Positions 52,233 through 59,731 of a DNA stretch of 64,000 bases are shown here, in pieces. Under the pieces are notes generated by a model. That model did not search any database. It had not been told where the DNA came from and worked only from the letters and a program-made list of their open reading frames with translations. A program made the position numbers and the translations under genes. Where the stretch lies: assembly GCF_027270315.1 (NCBI RefSeq), contig NZ_CP114413.1:930001-994000 (forward strand), written 5' to 3'. How positions within the stretch are numbered: the stretch's first letter is position 1; each line of letters starts with the position of its first letter. This DNA is from Streptomyces cinnabarinus (lineage in GTDB: Bacteria > Actinomycetota > Actinomycetes > Streptomycetales > Streptomycetaceae).

Positions 52233-53414
52233 ATGAGCCAGCACTCCCACGTGGTCGTGATCGGTGGAGGTTACGCGGGCGTCATGGCCGCGAACCGGCT
52301 GACGCAGCGCGCCGACGTGACCGTGACCGTGATCAACCCCCGCCCCACCTTCGTCCCGCGGCTCCGTCTGCACCAGCTGGTGGGCGGGACCCACGAGGCG
52401 GTCGTCGACTACCGCGAGATCCTGGCCGGCCGGGTCCGGCTGGTCGTGGACCACGTGACCCGGATCGACCAGGCCGGGCGCGGGGTCGAGCTGTCGGACG
52501 GCAGCGTCCTCGGCTACGACTACCTGATCTACGCGGTGGGCAGCGTCGGCGCCGCACCGCGCGTGCCCGGGGAGGCCGAGTTCGCCCACCCCGTCGCCAC
52601 CCTCGAGGCGGCCCGGAAGCTGCGGTCGGTCCTCAACGGCACCCCCGCCACGGCGCCGGTCACAGTGGTGGGAGGCGGCCCGACCGGCATCGAGACCGCC
52701 GCCGAACTCGCCCAGCAGGGGCGCCGGGTGACCCTGGCCTGCGGCGGCGTGCTCGGCCCGTACCTCCATCCCCGGGCCCGGCGTACCGCCGTCAAGCGGT
52801 TCGCCGCGCTGGGGGTGACCGTCCTCGACGGCCCCGGCTCCAAGGTGACGTCCGTGACCCGCGATGCCGTACGCCTCGCCGACGGGCGCGAACTGCCGAG
52901 CGAGGTCACCGTCTGGACCGCCGGGTTCGGGGTGCCCGAGCTGGCCGCGCACAGCGGGCTGACCACCGACTCGGCGGGGCGCCTGCTCACGGACGAGACC
53001 CTGACCAGCGTCGACGACGAGCGCATCATCGCGGCCGGGGACTCGGCGGCCCCCTCGGACCTGCCGTTCCGGATGAGCGCCTACGCCGCCGGATGCCTGG
53101 GCGCGCACGCCGCCGACACGGTGCTCAACCGGCTCGCGGACCGGCCCGCCGAGCCCGTCGACCTGTCCTTCCCGGCCATGTGCCTCAGCCTGGGGCGCGG
53201 TATGGGCATCTTCCAGTTCGCGCGCAAGGACGACACCGCGATGGGCCTCTACGTCGGCGGTCGCGCGGGCGCGAAGCTCAAGGAGATGTCCTGCGCGTTC
53301 AGCGTCAAGCACCTGGTCAAGGAGGCCCGCAAGCCCGGTGCGCACCACTGGCCCAAGGGCGAGCACCGGCGCCGGGTCCTGCGGGCCGAGGAGGACAGGA
53401 CACCAGCCGCCTAG
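52233..53414 (+). CDS. NDH-2-like FAD-dependent NAD(P) oxidoreductase
   Basis: 393 residues, ATG 52233. It has the FAD GxGxxG motif VVVIGGGYAGVMAA, a second Rossmann motif VVGGGPTGIETAAELA for NAD(P)H, and the FAD-closing IIAAGDSAAP. No transmembrane segment, but a C-terminal amphipathic part (MSCAFSVKHLVKEARKP), as in NDH-2/AIF-like enzymes that dock to the membrane and pass electrons to quinones. Its TAG stop shares the CTAG at 53411-53414 with the convergent membrane-protein gene. Confidence 0.88.
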   Translation: MSQHSHVVVIGGGYAGVMAANRLTQRADVTVTVINPRPTFVPRLRLHQLVGGTHEAVVDYREILAGRVRLVVDHVTRIDQAGRGVELSDGSVLGYDYLIYAVGSVGAAPRVPGEAEFAHPVATLEAARKLRSVLNGTPATAPVTVVGGGPTGIETAAELAQQGRRVTLACGGVLGPYLHPRARRTAVKRFAALGVTVLDGPGSKVTSVTRDAVRLADGRELPSEVTVWTAGFGVPELAAHSGLTTDSAGRLLTDETLTSVDDERIIAAGDSAAPSDLPFRMSAYAAGCLGAHAADTVLNRLADRPAEPVDLSFPAMCLSLGRGMGIFQFARKDDTAMGLYVGGRAGAKLKEMSCAFSVKHLVKEARKPGAHHWPKGEHRRRVLRAEEDRTPAA

Positions 53415-54010
53415 TCACGCACGGCGAGCCTCCGGGTTCCTGACAGCGCTGCCGACAGCCACACCAGAATCGTGCCGACCATCACGTGCAGGGCGATGGT
53501 GAGCGGTGAGTCGGGCAGCGCGGTCAGGAACGCGAACGCCGGCAGGACGACGGCGTATCCCCACGCCGGCACCCTCGGGAAGACGCGGGCCCGGATCATC
53601 GCCGCGCCGAAGGCGGCACAGCCCACCGCGAAGACGGCCGCCGAGCCGATGAGCACCGGGACGGTGGGTCCGGTCAGCGTCTCCTCGATGACCTCCTCGT
53701 CGAAGTAGAACAGGACCAGGTTCGCGGCGAACGCCCCGCCGCCGAACAGGCCGAGCCCGATGACGTTCAGGGTGTGGGCGGTGTCCGCGTACCGGCCGGT
53801 GACGGCGCCCTGCGCCAGATGCAGCGCGGTGAGCAGCGGCAGCGCGAACGCGGGCGAGACCGCGAGCAGGCAGCTGGTCGCCGAGGTCTCCCCGGTGAAC
53901 GCCTCGACCAGTGCGGACAGGGCGATGAGCAGTCCGGCGAAGGCCCCGCACAGCGCGGCCGGTCGAAGGCGTGGCGCTGACGAGGTCGCCGAGGTGGTCG
54001 CTGTGGACAT
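53411..54010 (-). CDS. Unrecognised membrane protein
   Basis: 199 residues from ATG 54010 (CAGGAG SD; the GTG at 54019 is an alternative). Six hydrophobic helices: LCGAFAGLLIALSALVEAF, LAVSPAFALPLLTALHLAQGAV, LNVIGLGLFGGGAFAANLVLFYF, VPVLIGSAAVFAVGCAAFGAAMI, WGYAVVLPAFAFLTAL and LTIALHVMVGTILVWLSAAL. No specific family recognised. It overlaps the convergent flavoprotein gene by four bases and is otherwise alone. Confidence 0.8.
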   Translation of the reverse strand: MSTATTSATSSAPRLRPAALCGAFAGLLIALSALVEAFTGETSATSCLLAVSPAFALPLLTALHLAQGAVTGRYADTAHTLNVIGLGLFGGGAFAANLVLFYFDEEVIEETLTGPTVPVLIGSAAVFAVGCAAFGAAMIRARVFPRVPAWGYAVVLPAFAFLTALPDSPLTIALHVMVGTILVWLSAALSGTRRLAVRD

Positions 54011-54218
54011 GAGGGCCACTCCTGGTGTTCGAAACGGCAGGTCGGGGCGGCAACGCTAGGGCGCGGGCGGGTCACGCCGGGAGGTGCGGAGCGGCGACAC
54101 CCGGGCGCCGGAAGTCACCATCTGCCGTACCGCGCACAGCCGTTCGGCAGGTGTCTTCCCACCTCGTCCGATCGGGCCCGCGGCGGCCTACCCTGGCGGC
54201 AACGGGCGAGGGGGGATC

Positions 54219-55349
54219 ATGTCGGCGTACACACCGGTCCGATGGGTGGCACCGCTGCTGTACGGGGCGGTGCTCGTCGGCGGTCTCTACCACGCGACGG
54301 TCGCCCCCGGCGGCGGACCGTCCGGCTGGCGTACGGCCGGCTTCGGCACCGCGATCGGCGCGCTGTTCGCCCTGGAGGCCGTCGCGGGCTCCGTCCCCCG
54401 GCTGCCGCTCCTGCTCGCCCGCCTCGCCCTGATCGGCGCGGTGGTCGTCCTGGACGCCTCCGAACTCGCCCAAGTGCTCTTCGTCCTGCTGCCGTTCACC
54501 GCCTACTTCGCGTACGGCCGCACCGTCGCGCTCGCCCTGGCGGCGCTGTGCCCCGCCGGGCTGATCGCGGGACTCGCCCTCGGCTCCCCCGGCTGGTACC
54601 GCGACCAGGAGCACATCTCCGACCTGCTCATGCTCTGTGTGGGTCTGGTGCTGGCGCTGTCGATGGCCGCCGTCGCCGTCGGTGAGCAGCGCGCCCGCCT
54701 CGCCGTGCAGGAGTACGCGGCACGGGTCGCGGAGCTGTCCGCCGCCGCCGAGCGCAACCGGCTGGCGCGCGACCTCCATGACAGCCTCGGGCACCATCTC
54801 ACCGCCATCTCCGTGCAGTTGGAGATGGCCTCGGAGTTCCGGACGCTGGATCCCGAGGCGGCCGGGCGGGCCATGGCGGAGGCGCGGCGCTCGGCGAAGC
54901 TCGCCCTGGGCGACGTACGGCGGTCGGTCCGGGTGCTGCGCGACGCGCCGGCGCGGCCCGCGCTGACGTCCGCGCTGGCCGGCCTGGCGGGCGACGGCGG
55001 GGCCCGGCCCAGGGTCACCGTCGAGGTGAGCGGTGAGGAGAGCGCCTACGGGACGGCGGAGTTGACGGCTCTGTACCGTGCCGCGCAGGAGGCGCTGACC
55101 AACGCGCGCCGCCACGCCGGGGCCTCCGAGGTGACGGTGACGCTGCGGCTCGCGGCGGACGAGGCCCGGCTGGTGGTGGCCGACGACGGCTGCGGATTCG
55201 CGCCGGACGGGGCGACGGGCGGATTCGGACTGCTCGGGATGAGGGAGCGGGTGCAGCTGGTGGCGGGGAGCGTGCTGATCGACAGCGGTCCGGGGGCGGG
55301 CACCCGGCTGACGGTGACGGTGCCGCGCGGGAGAGGTGGGGCGGCATGA
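54219..55349 (+). CDS. NarL/DesK-type sensor histidine kinase
   Basis: 376 residues from ATG 54219. Four to five membrane helices (residues 10-155) lack a clear extracellular domain; then comes HisKA_3 with the phospho-acceptor His187 in ARDLHDSLGHHL and an HATPase domain (LYRAAQEALTNARRHAGAS, VADDGCGF, GFGLLGMRERVQLVAGS). It autophosphorylates and passes phosphate to the coupled regulator (ATGA overlap). The signal is unknown; the membrane-embedded sensor suggests an envelope or drug stress. Confidence 0.94.
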   Translation: MSAYTPVRWVAPLLYGAVLVGGLYHATVAPGGGPSGWRTAGFGTAIGALFALEAVAGSVPRLPLLLARLALIGAVVVLDASELAQVLFVLLPFTAYFAYGRTVALALAALCPAGLIAGLALGSPGWYRDQEHISDLLMLCVGLVLALSMAAVAVGEQRARLAVQEYAARVAELSAAAERNRLARDLHDSLGHHLTAISVQLEMASEFRTLDPEAAGRAMAEARRSAKLALGDVRRSVRVLRDAPARPALTSALAGLAGDGGARPRVTVEVSGEESAYGTAELTALYRAAQEALTNARRHAGASEVTVTLRLAADEARLVVADDGCGFAPDGATGGFGLLGMRERVQLVAGSVLIDSGPGAGTRLTVTVPRGRGGAA

Positions 55350-55999
55350 GCCAGGAGCCGGAGCCCACCGTACGGGTGCTGGTGGTGGACGACCAGCGGC
55401 TCATCCGCGACGGCATCGCCTCCCTGCTGTCCCTGCGGGCGGGCATCGCGGTGGTCGGTACGGCGGCCGACGGCCGGGAAGCGGTGGCGCGGGCGCTGGA
55501 ACTGCGGCCGGACGTGGTGCTGATGGACGTGCGGATGCCGGAGCTGGACGGCGTCGAGGCGGTCGCCGTGCTCCGCGACCGGGCGCCGGAGTGCCGGGTG
55601 GTGATGCTGACGACCTTCGACGATGAGGAGTACGTCGTCCAGGCGCTGCGGGCCGGGGCCAGCGGCTACCTCCTCAAGGACCTCCCCGCCGACGAGCTCG
55701 CGCACGCGGTCCGGCTGGCCCACGCGGGCGTCACCCAGCTGGAGTCCTCCGTGGCCCGCCGGCTCGCCGAGGCCCTGACCGCCCCGGAGCCCTCCGTCAC
55801 GGCCACGACGGAACTGACCCCGCGCGAGATCGACATCCTGCGGCTGGTGGCGCACGGCCACACCAACCGTGAGATCGCCGCGCACCTCTACCTCAGCGAG
55901 GGCACGGTCAAGAACCACATCTCGCGCATCCTCACCCGCCTCGGCCTGCGCGACCGCACCCAGGCCGCCCTACGGGCCAGGGACCTCGGCCTGCTGTGA
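55346..55999 (+). CDS. NarL/LuxR-family response regulator
   Basis: 217 residues. The receiver domain has the acidic pair D15/D16 and phospho-acceptor D61 (LMDVRMPEL), with KD at LLKDL. The C-terminal LuxR HTH reads ELTPREIDILRLVAHGHTNREIAAHLYLSEGTVKNHISRILTRLGLRDR. It overlaps the kinase gene by ATGA and ends 65 bp before the next gene. Target genes are not evident. Confidence 0.95.
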   Translation: MSQEPEPTVRVLVVDDQRLIRDGIASLLSLRAGIAVVGTAADGREAVARALELRPDVVLMDVRMPELDGVEAVAVLRDRAPECRVVMLTTFDDEEYVVQALRAGASGYLLKDLPADELAHAVRLAHAGVTQLESSVARRLAEALTAPEPSVTATTELTPREIDILRLVAHGHTNREIAAHLYLSEGTVKNHISRILTRLGLRDRTQAALRARDLGLL

Positions 56000-56033
56000 C
56001 GGGCATGGCCCCTTTCGGGCGCTCCGGGCTCGC

Positions 56034-56047
56034 GGCCCCTGGGGGCC
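56034..56047. terminator. Weak hairpin after the two-component genes
   Basis: GGCCCC-TG-GGGGCC gives a 6-bp stem with a tight loop 35 bp after the response-regulator stop and 18 bp before the next ATG. No T-run follows. Could be attenuator or chance in GC-rich DNA. Confidence 0.3.
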
Positions 56048-56064
56048 GGCCGGACGCTGGGCAT

Positions 56065-56619
56065 ATGACAACAGCCACTTCCCAGAGCACGACGCTGGCC
56101 CTCAGCAAAGGGGGCGCCTCGCTCGTGGATCTGCTGGTCGACGTCCCGGAGGTCCGGGTCGTCGTCACCGGGCCACGCATGCTCTACGACCACCTGAACC
56201 TGCTGACCACCCTCGCCCCCGCCGACGGCTGCAACGCGCACCGCGTCAAGGAACTCGCCGACGCCCTTGAGGGGACGATCCACTGCGGCACGATCGGGGT
56301 ACACCCGGCGGAGATCGAGGTGAAGCCGTACCGGGCCGGTGTCCTGCTCCAGGTCGGGCTCGGACCGGCGAACATGTACCAGAGCGCGCTGGTCCTGCGC
56401 ACCCGGACGGGAGAGACCTTCCGGGAACTGCTCACCAGGCTCCTCACGGACGACCCCGGCCGGTACTTCTTCGCCGGCCTGCACGGCGTCCCGGCCGACG
56501 GCCACCTCGAACACGGCCACCCCCACGGCGGGGGCGCACAGCCCGGCGGTGGCGCACAGCCCGGTGCGGGCGGCCATCCCCACCACGATCACGGAGGGGG
56601 CGGTCATGGACATCCGTAA
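56065..56619 (+). CDS. Unrecognised His-rich partner of the tyrosinase (candidate copper-delivery protein)
   Basis: 184 residues from ATG 56065. The first ~140 form a soluble alpha/beta domain (VRVVVTGPRMLYDHLNLLTTLAPADGCNAHRVKELADAL, EIEVKPYRAGVLLQVGLGPANMYQSALVLRTRTGETFRELLTRLL) that I do not recognise as MelC1. The tail is His/Gly-rich (HGHPHGGGAQPGGG ... HPHHDHGGGGHGHP), a metal-binding pattern. It overlaps the tyrosinase gene by 14 bp. By analogy with MelC1-MelC2 it could load copper. No signal peptide. Confidence 0.65.
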   Translation: MTTATSQSTTLALSKGGASLVDLLVDVPEVRVVVTGPRMLYDHLNLLTTLAPADGCNAHRVKELADALEGTIHCGTIGVHPAEIEVKPYRAGVLLQVGLGPANMYQSALVLRTRTGETFRELLTRLLTDDPGRYFFAGLHGVPADGHLEHGHPHGGGAQPGGGAQPGAGGHPHHDHGGGGHGHP

Positions 56620-57688
56620 GAGCGCCGTGGACCTCACCGCTCAGGAGCGCGACAAGTTCCTGGAAGCGGTCATCCGCCTCAAGAACCGCCCGGCACCCGC
56701 CGGCCCCGCGGGGACAAGCGTCTACGACCAGTTCGTCGCCCTGCACAGCGCGGTGATGGCGGTCCACCCACCGGGGCACCCGGTCGGTGAGACCGTGAAC
56801 TTCGCGCACTGGAACATCGGGTTCTGCGCCTGGCACCGGCAGTACGTCCGGCAGTTCGAGAAGGCGCTCCAGACCGAGGTCCCCGGCGTCACCGTCCCCT
56901 ACTGGGATTGGACCGACCATCCGGGCGCCGTCGCAAAGCTGTTCACCGACGGCTTCCTCGCCTCGCTGGGCACCGGCGCCCCCGCGGACGTCACCGACAG
57001 CGTGCTCCGCAATCCGGTCCCCCCGGCCGACCGGCCGGCCTGGTGGCCGACGAGCCCTCCGGGAGTCACCGGATTCCCCGTGCACCCCCTCCTGGAGGAG
57101 GGCTTCGGCACCACGCTGGCCAGGGCGGACTCGGGCGAGCAGTGGCCGCCCGGCCGCGCGCACATCGCGGCGCTGGAGCAGCACGTGGTCCAGCAGCCGG
57201 GCGTCCATCCCTTCTGGTACTTCTGGACGGCGCTGGAAGAGGGCTTCCTCGCCCAGGGCCCGGGTGGCTCAGCAGTTTTCGTGCCCGCGCACAACAGCGG
57301 GCACAACTTCATCGGCGGCCACATGTCCCAGGCCTTCTCGCCCAACGACCCCGCCTTCTGGCTCCATCACGCCAACGTGGACCGGATCTGGGCGAACTGG
57401 CAGAACCGGCGGCTCGCCGCGGTGGCCGGTTCCAAGCCGCGGGACCACTATCCGCCGCCGACGGAGCTCTCCCCGTTCAACCTGGAACCCGCGCCGCCCG
57501 GACACCGCCTCGACGACCGGATGTGGCCCTGGGTGGGCACCACCAACGGCTACGACACCCTCATCGACGCCCAGGTGAAGCAACTCCTGCCGGACTTCTC
57601 CGGCATGGGCCCGGTCACCGTGGCGGACGTCCTGGACACCGAGACCCTCGACACCGAGGGCTACCGTTACGCGCCGCCCGCGCCCTGA
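56606..57688 (+). CDS. Tyrosinase-family type-3 copper oxidase
   Basis: 360 residues from ATG 56606. CuA His residues are H47, H68 and H77 (the AHWNIGFCAWHRQY motif); CuB ligands are H229 and H233 in HNSGHNF and H255 in FWLHHANVDRIW. No signal peptide. A DMW-type end (DDRMWPWVGTTNGYDTLIDAQ) follows as in bacterial tyrosinases and phenol oxidases. It probably oxidises mono- or o-diphenols (melanin or phenoxazinone-type chemistry). The partner upstream likely helps copper loading. It converges on the rhodanese gene with a 22-bp 3' overlap. Confidence 0.92.
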   Translation: MDIRKSAVDLTAQERDKFLEAVIRLKNRPAPAGPAGTSVYDQFVALHSAVMAVHPPGHPVGETVNFAHWNIGFCAWHRQYVRQFEKALQTEVPGVTVPYWDWTDHPGAVAKLFTDGFLASLGTGAPADVTDSVLRNPVPPADRPAWWPTSPPGVTGFPVHPLLEEGFGTTLARADSGEQWPPGRAHIAALEQHVVQQPGVHPFWYFWTALEEGFLAQGPGGSAVFVPAHNSGHNFIGGHMSQAFSPNDPAFWLHHANVDRIWANWQNRRLAAVAGSKPRDHYPPPTELSPFNLEPAPPGHRLDDRMWPWVGTTNGYDTLIDAQVKQLLPDFSGMGPVTVADVLDTETLDTEGYRYAPPAP

Positions 57689-58263
57689 CCCGCGCGCAGT
57701 GCCGCCAGCGTGGCCTGTACGTCGGCACCGCGCGGCCGGTTGTGCGGGAGGCGGGCGAGCACGGCCGCCATGCCGCAGGTGTTGGTGAGGGCGGAGAAGA
57801 CCAGGCCGCCCGCGACACCCGCCGACAGCAACTGCCAGGCGGGGTGGAGGAGGACACCGAGGAGGAGACCCAGCAGCACCAGCGTGCCCGCCGTGAAGCG
57901 CACCTGGCGCTCCATGCCCCAGACGGTGCGGGCAGGGCCGGAATCGGGCCGCCGGAGGTCGTTGCCTTCGGCGGCCCAGGCGTTGGTGCCCCCGGCGAGC
58001 GTGGCGGCGGGGATGCCCTCGGTGATCAGCACGGCGCAGGCGTTCTCGGAGCGGGCGCCCGAGGCGCACACCAGGAGGAGCCCGGTGGTCTCGCGCAGTT
58101 CGGGCAGGGCCCTGCGGACGTGGTCCAGCGGGAGGTTGAGGGCGCCGGGCAGATGGCCCGAGTCGTATTCACCGGGGGTCCGCACGTCGATGACGGTGAA
58201 CTCGTGCAGCCGGGCAAGGGCCTGGCCGGGGGTGAGGACGACGGGGGCGAGAGGAGCGGTCAT
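57667..58263 (-). CDS. YgaP-like rhodanese with C-terminal DUF2892 membrane part
   Basis: 198 residues. Rhodanese domain (1-105) with the catalytic Cys66 in VCASGARS and the VIDVRTPGEYDSGHLPGALNLP motif, then two hydrophobic helices (FTAGTLVLLGLLLGVLLHPAW, LLSAGVAGGLVFSALTNTCGMAAVLARLPHN), a DUF2892-like membrane part. It probably moves sulfane sulfur at the membrane. It is divergent from the CstR-like gene, with the palindromic operator at 58314-58327 between them. Confidence 0.9.
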   Translation of the reverse strand: MTAPLAPVVLTPGQALARLHEFTVIDVRTPGEYDSGHLPGALNLPLDHVRRALPELRETTGLLLVCASGARSENACAVLITEGIPAATLAGGTNAWAAEGNDLRRPDSGPARTVWGMERQVRFTAGTLVLLGLLLGVLLHPAWQLLSAGVAGGLVFSALTNTCGMAAVLARLPHNRPRGADVQATLAALRAGQGAGGA

Positions 58264-58313
58264 GGCAGATGTGATCCTTGGTGTTCGACGTCGGCCCGAA
58301 GTGGGACGTACAG

Positions 58314-58327
58314 TACCCCTAGGGGTA
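58314..58327. promoter_or_regulatory. CsoR/CstR-type operator
   Basis: TACCCCTAGGGGTA is a perfect 14-bp palindrome between the divergent rhodanese (57667-58263) and CstR-like (58345) genes. The same arms recur at 61128 and 61162. This G/C-run palindrome is the known operator form of CsoR-family repressors. Confidence 0.85.
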
Positions 58328-58344
58328 TTTCTGGAGGAGTGATC

Positions 58345-58632
58345 GTGGAACTGGACCTCGCGGGTGCCGAGCTCAAGGCCGTGCTGAACCGGCTGCGCCG
58401 GGCGCAGGGCCAGATCTCCGGTGTGATCCGGATGATCGAGGAGGGCCGGGACTGCGAGGAGGTCGTGATGCAGCTCGCCGCCGCGTCACGCGCCCTGGAC
58501 CGGGCCGGCTTCGCGATCATCGCGACCGGCTTGCAGCAGTGCGTGGCCGACATCGAGGCCGGCCGCAGCTCCGGTGAGGACGCCGAGCAGATGCGGGCGC
58601 GTCTGGAGAAGCTCTTCCTGTCGCTGGCCTGA
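58345..58632 (+). CDS. CsoR-family sulfur sensor (CstR-like) repressor
   Basis: 95 residues starting GTG 58345 (GGAGG seven bases upstream; GTG 58339 is too near). It has the CsoR four-helix core with Cys37 (GRDCEEVV) and Cys66 (LQQCVADI), but Gly62 stands where copper-binding CsoR has His. Persulfide-sensing CstR proteins keep only the two Cys, so a reactive-sulfur sensor fits. It lies among rhodanese, TSUP and persulfide dioxygenase genes bearing the matching operators. Confidence 0.9.
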   Translation: MELDLAGAELKAVLNRLRRAQGQISGVIRMIEEGRDCEEVVMQLAAASRALDRAGFAIIATGLQQCVADIEAGRSSGEDAEQMRARLEKLFLSLA

Positions 58633-58660
58633 AGGTCTCCGGCGGCAGCGCTTCGGGGTC

Positions 58661-59410
58661 TCACAGCATCGCGTCCCCCAGCATGAAGACCGCCACCGCG
58701 AGCAGTGCCAGCGCGAAGGTCTGCTGAAGGGCCCGCGCGGACGCCTTCGCCGCCAGCCGCCGACCGTCCCAGGCGCCCAGCACCGCCGCCCCGGCGAAGG
58801 GCGCCACGATCGACCAGTCGAGGCCCTCGGCGGTCCCGGCGCGCAGGGTGAGCGCGGCCAGCGAGTTGACGGTGATGACCAGCAGGCTGGTGCCCACGGC
58901 GGCCCGCATCCGCAGCCCCACTCCCGTGACCAGCGCCGGTACGGCGAGAAAGCCGCCGCCCACCCCGAGGACCCCGGTCACGGCGCCGAGCCCGGCACCG
59001 ACCCCGGCCGCCCGGCGGGGCCGTAGCGGACCGTCCCCCACGGTCGGTCCGGCGCGCCCGGTGAGCATGCGCGCCGCGACCGCGGCCGCGAGGACGCCGA
59101 ACGCCGCGGTGAGCACCGCCTGGGAGATCCGTCCGGCGACGGCTCCGCCGAGCAGCGCCGGTCCGATGCCCGCCGCCGCGAACGCGAGCCCCGTGCGCCA
59201 GCGGACCCAGCCGTCGCGGGCGTGGGCGAACAGGGCCGTGGCGGAGGTGAGGACCACGATGACGAGGGACGCGGTGGTGGCCGCGGCCGGGCTGAAGCCG
59301 AGCAGATAGATCAGCGCGGGTACGGCGAGCACGCTGCCGCCGCCCCCGAGCGCGCCGAGCGCCAGTCCTACGACGGCACCGGCGACCAGCGCGAGCAGCA
59401 GAGGGGTCAC
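58661..59410 (-). CDS. TSUP/TauE-SafE family sulfur-anion transporter
   Basis: 249 residues from GTG 59410 overlapping the rhodanese stop (GTGA). About eight helices with the two repeats typical of TSUP permeases: LALVAGAVVGLALGALGGGGSVLAVPALIYLLGFSPAAATTASL and LGAVTGVLGVGGGFLAVPALVTGVGLRMRAAVGTSLLVITVNS (the GGGGs and GVGGGF loops). It may export sulfite or thiosulfate made by the island. It is the last gene of the minus-strand set dioxygenase, rhodanese, transporter. Confidence 0.9.
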   Translation of the reverse strand: MTPLLLALVAGAVVGLALGALGGGGSVLAVPALIYLLGFSPAAATTASLVIVVLTSATALFAHARDGWVRWRTGLAFAAAGIGPALLGGAVAGRISQAVLTAAFGVLAAAVAARMLTGRAGPTVGDGPLRPRRAAGVGAGLGAVTGVLGVGGGFLAVPALVTGVGLRMRAAVGTSLLVITVNSLAALTLRAGTAEGLDWSIVAPFAGAAVLGAWDGRRLAAKASARALQQTFALALLAVAVFMLGDAML

Positions 59411-59730
59411 AGGCCGGCACCGCCGCGCACCACCGGCAGTCCGGCCAGCGCCCACTCCGACATCCCGCCGATCACGTCGACCGCCTCGACGCCTCGGGCG
59501 GCCAGGATCTCGACCGCCAGCCGGGAGCGGTTGCCCGAGCGGCACACCAGCACCAGCGGGCGGCCGTCCGCCTCGGCCGGCAGCTCGGTCAGCGCCGACA
59601 TCGGCAGGTGGACCGCCCAGGGCACGTGCCCTTCCCGCCACTCATCGGCTTCCCGTACGTCCACCAGCAGGGCCGTGCCGTCGCGCCTCGTTCGCTCGGC
59701 CGCCTCCTGGACGGTGATCCGGCGCTCCAT
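59407..59730 (-). CDS. Single-domain rhodanese (sulfurtransferase)
   Basis: 107 residues; ATG 59730 lies one base after the dioxygenase stop, with a GTG at 59739 as an alternative. It has VDVREADEWREGHVPWAVHLPMS and the active-site Cys63 in VCRSGNRSRLA (CRSGNRS loop), then the usual ending EAVDVIGGMSEWALAGLPV. It moves sulfane sulfur to or from small thiols, acting with the dioxygenase. Confidence 0.93.
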   Translation of the reverse strand: MERRITVQEAAERTRRDGTALLVDVREADEWREGHVPWAVHLPMSALTELPAEADGRPLVLVCRSGNRSRLAVEILAARGVEAVDVIGGMSEWALAGLPVVRGGAGL

Positions 59731-59731
59731 G

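Noticed and set aside
56908..58632. Long plus-strand ORF running into the CstR-like gene
   Set aside because: Its first part overlaps the tyrosinase and antisense rhodanese; only the last 95 residues form the CsoR-family protein.
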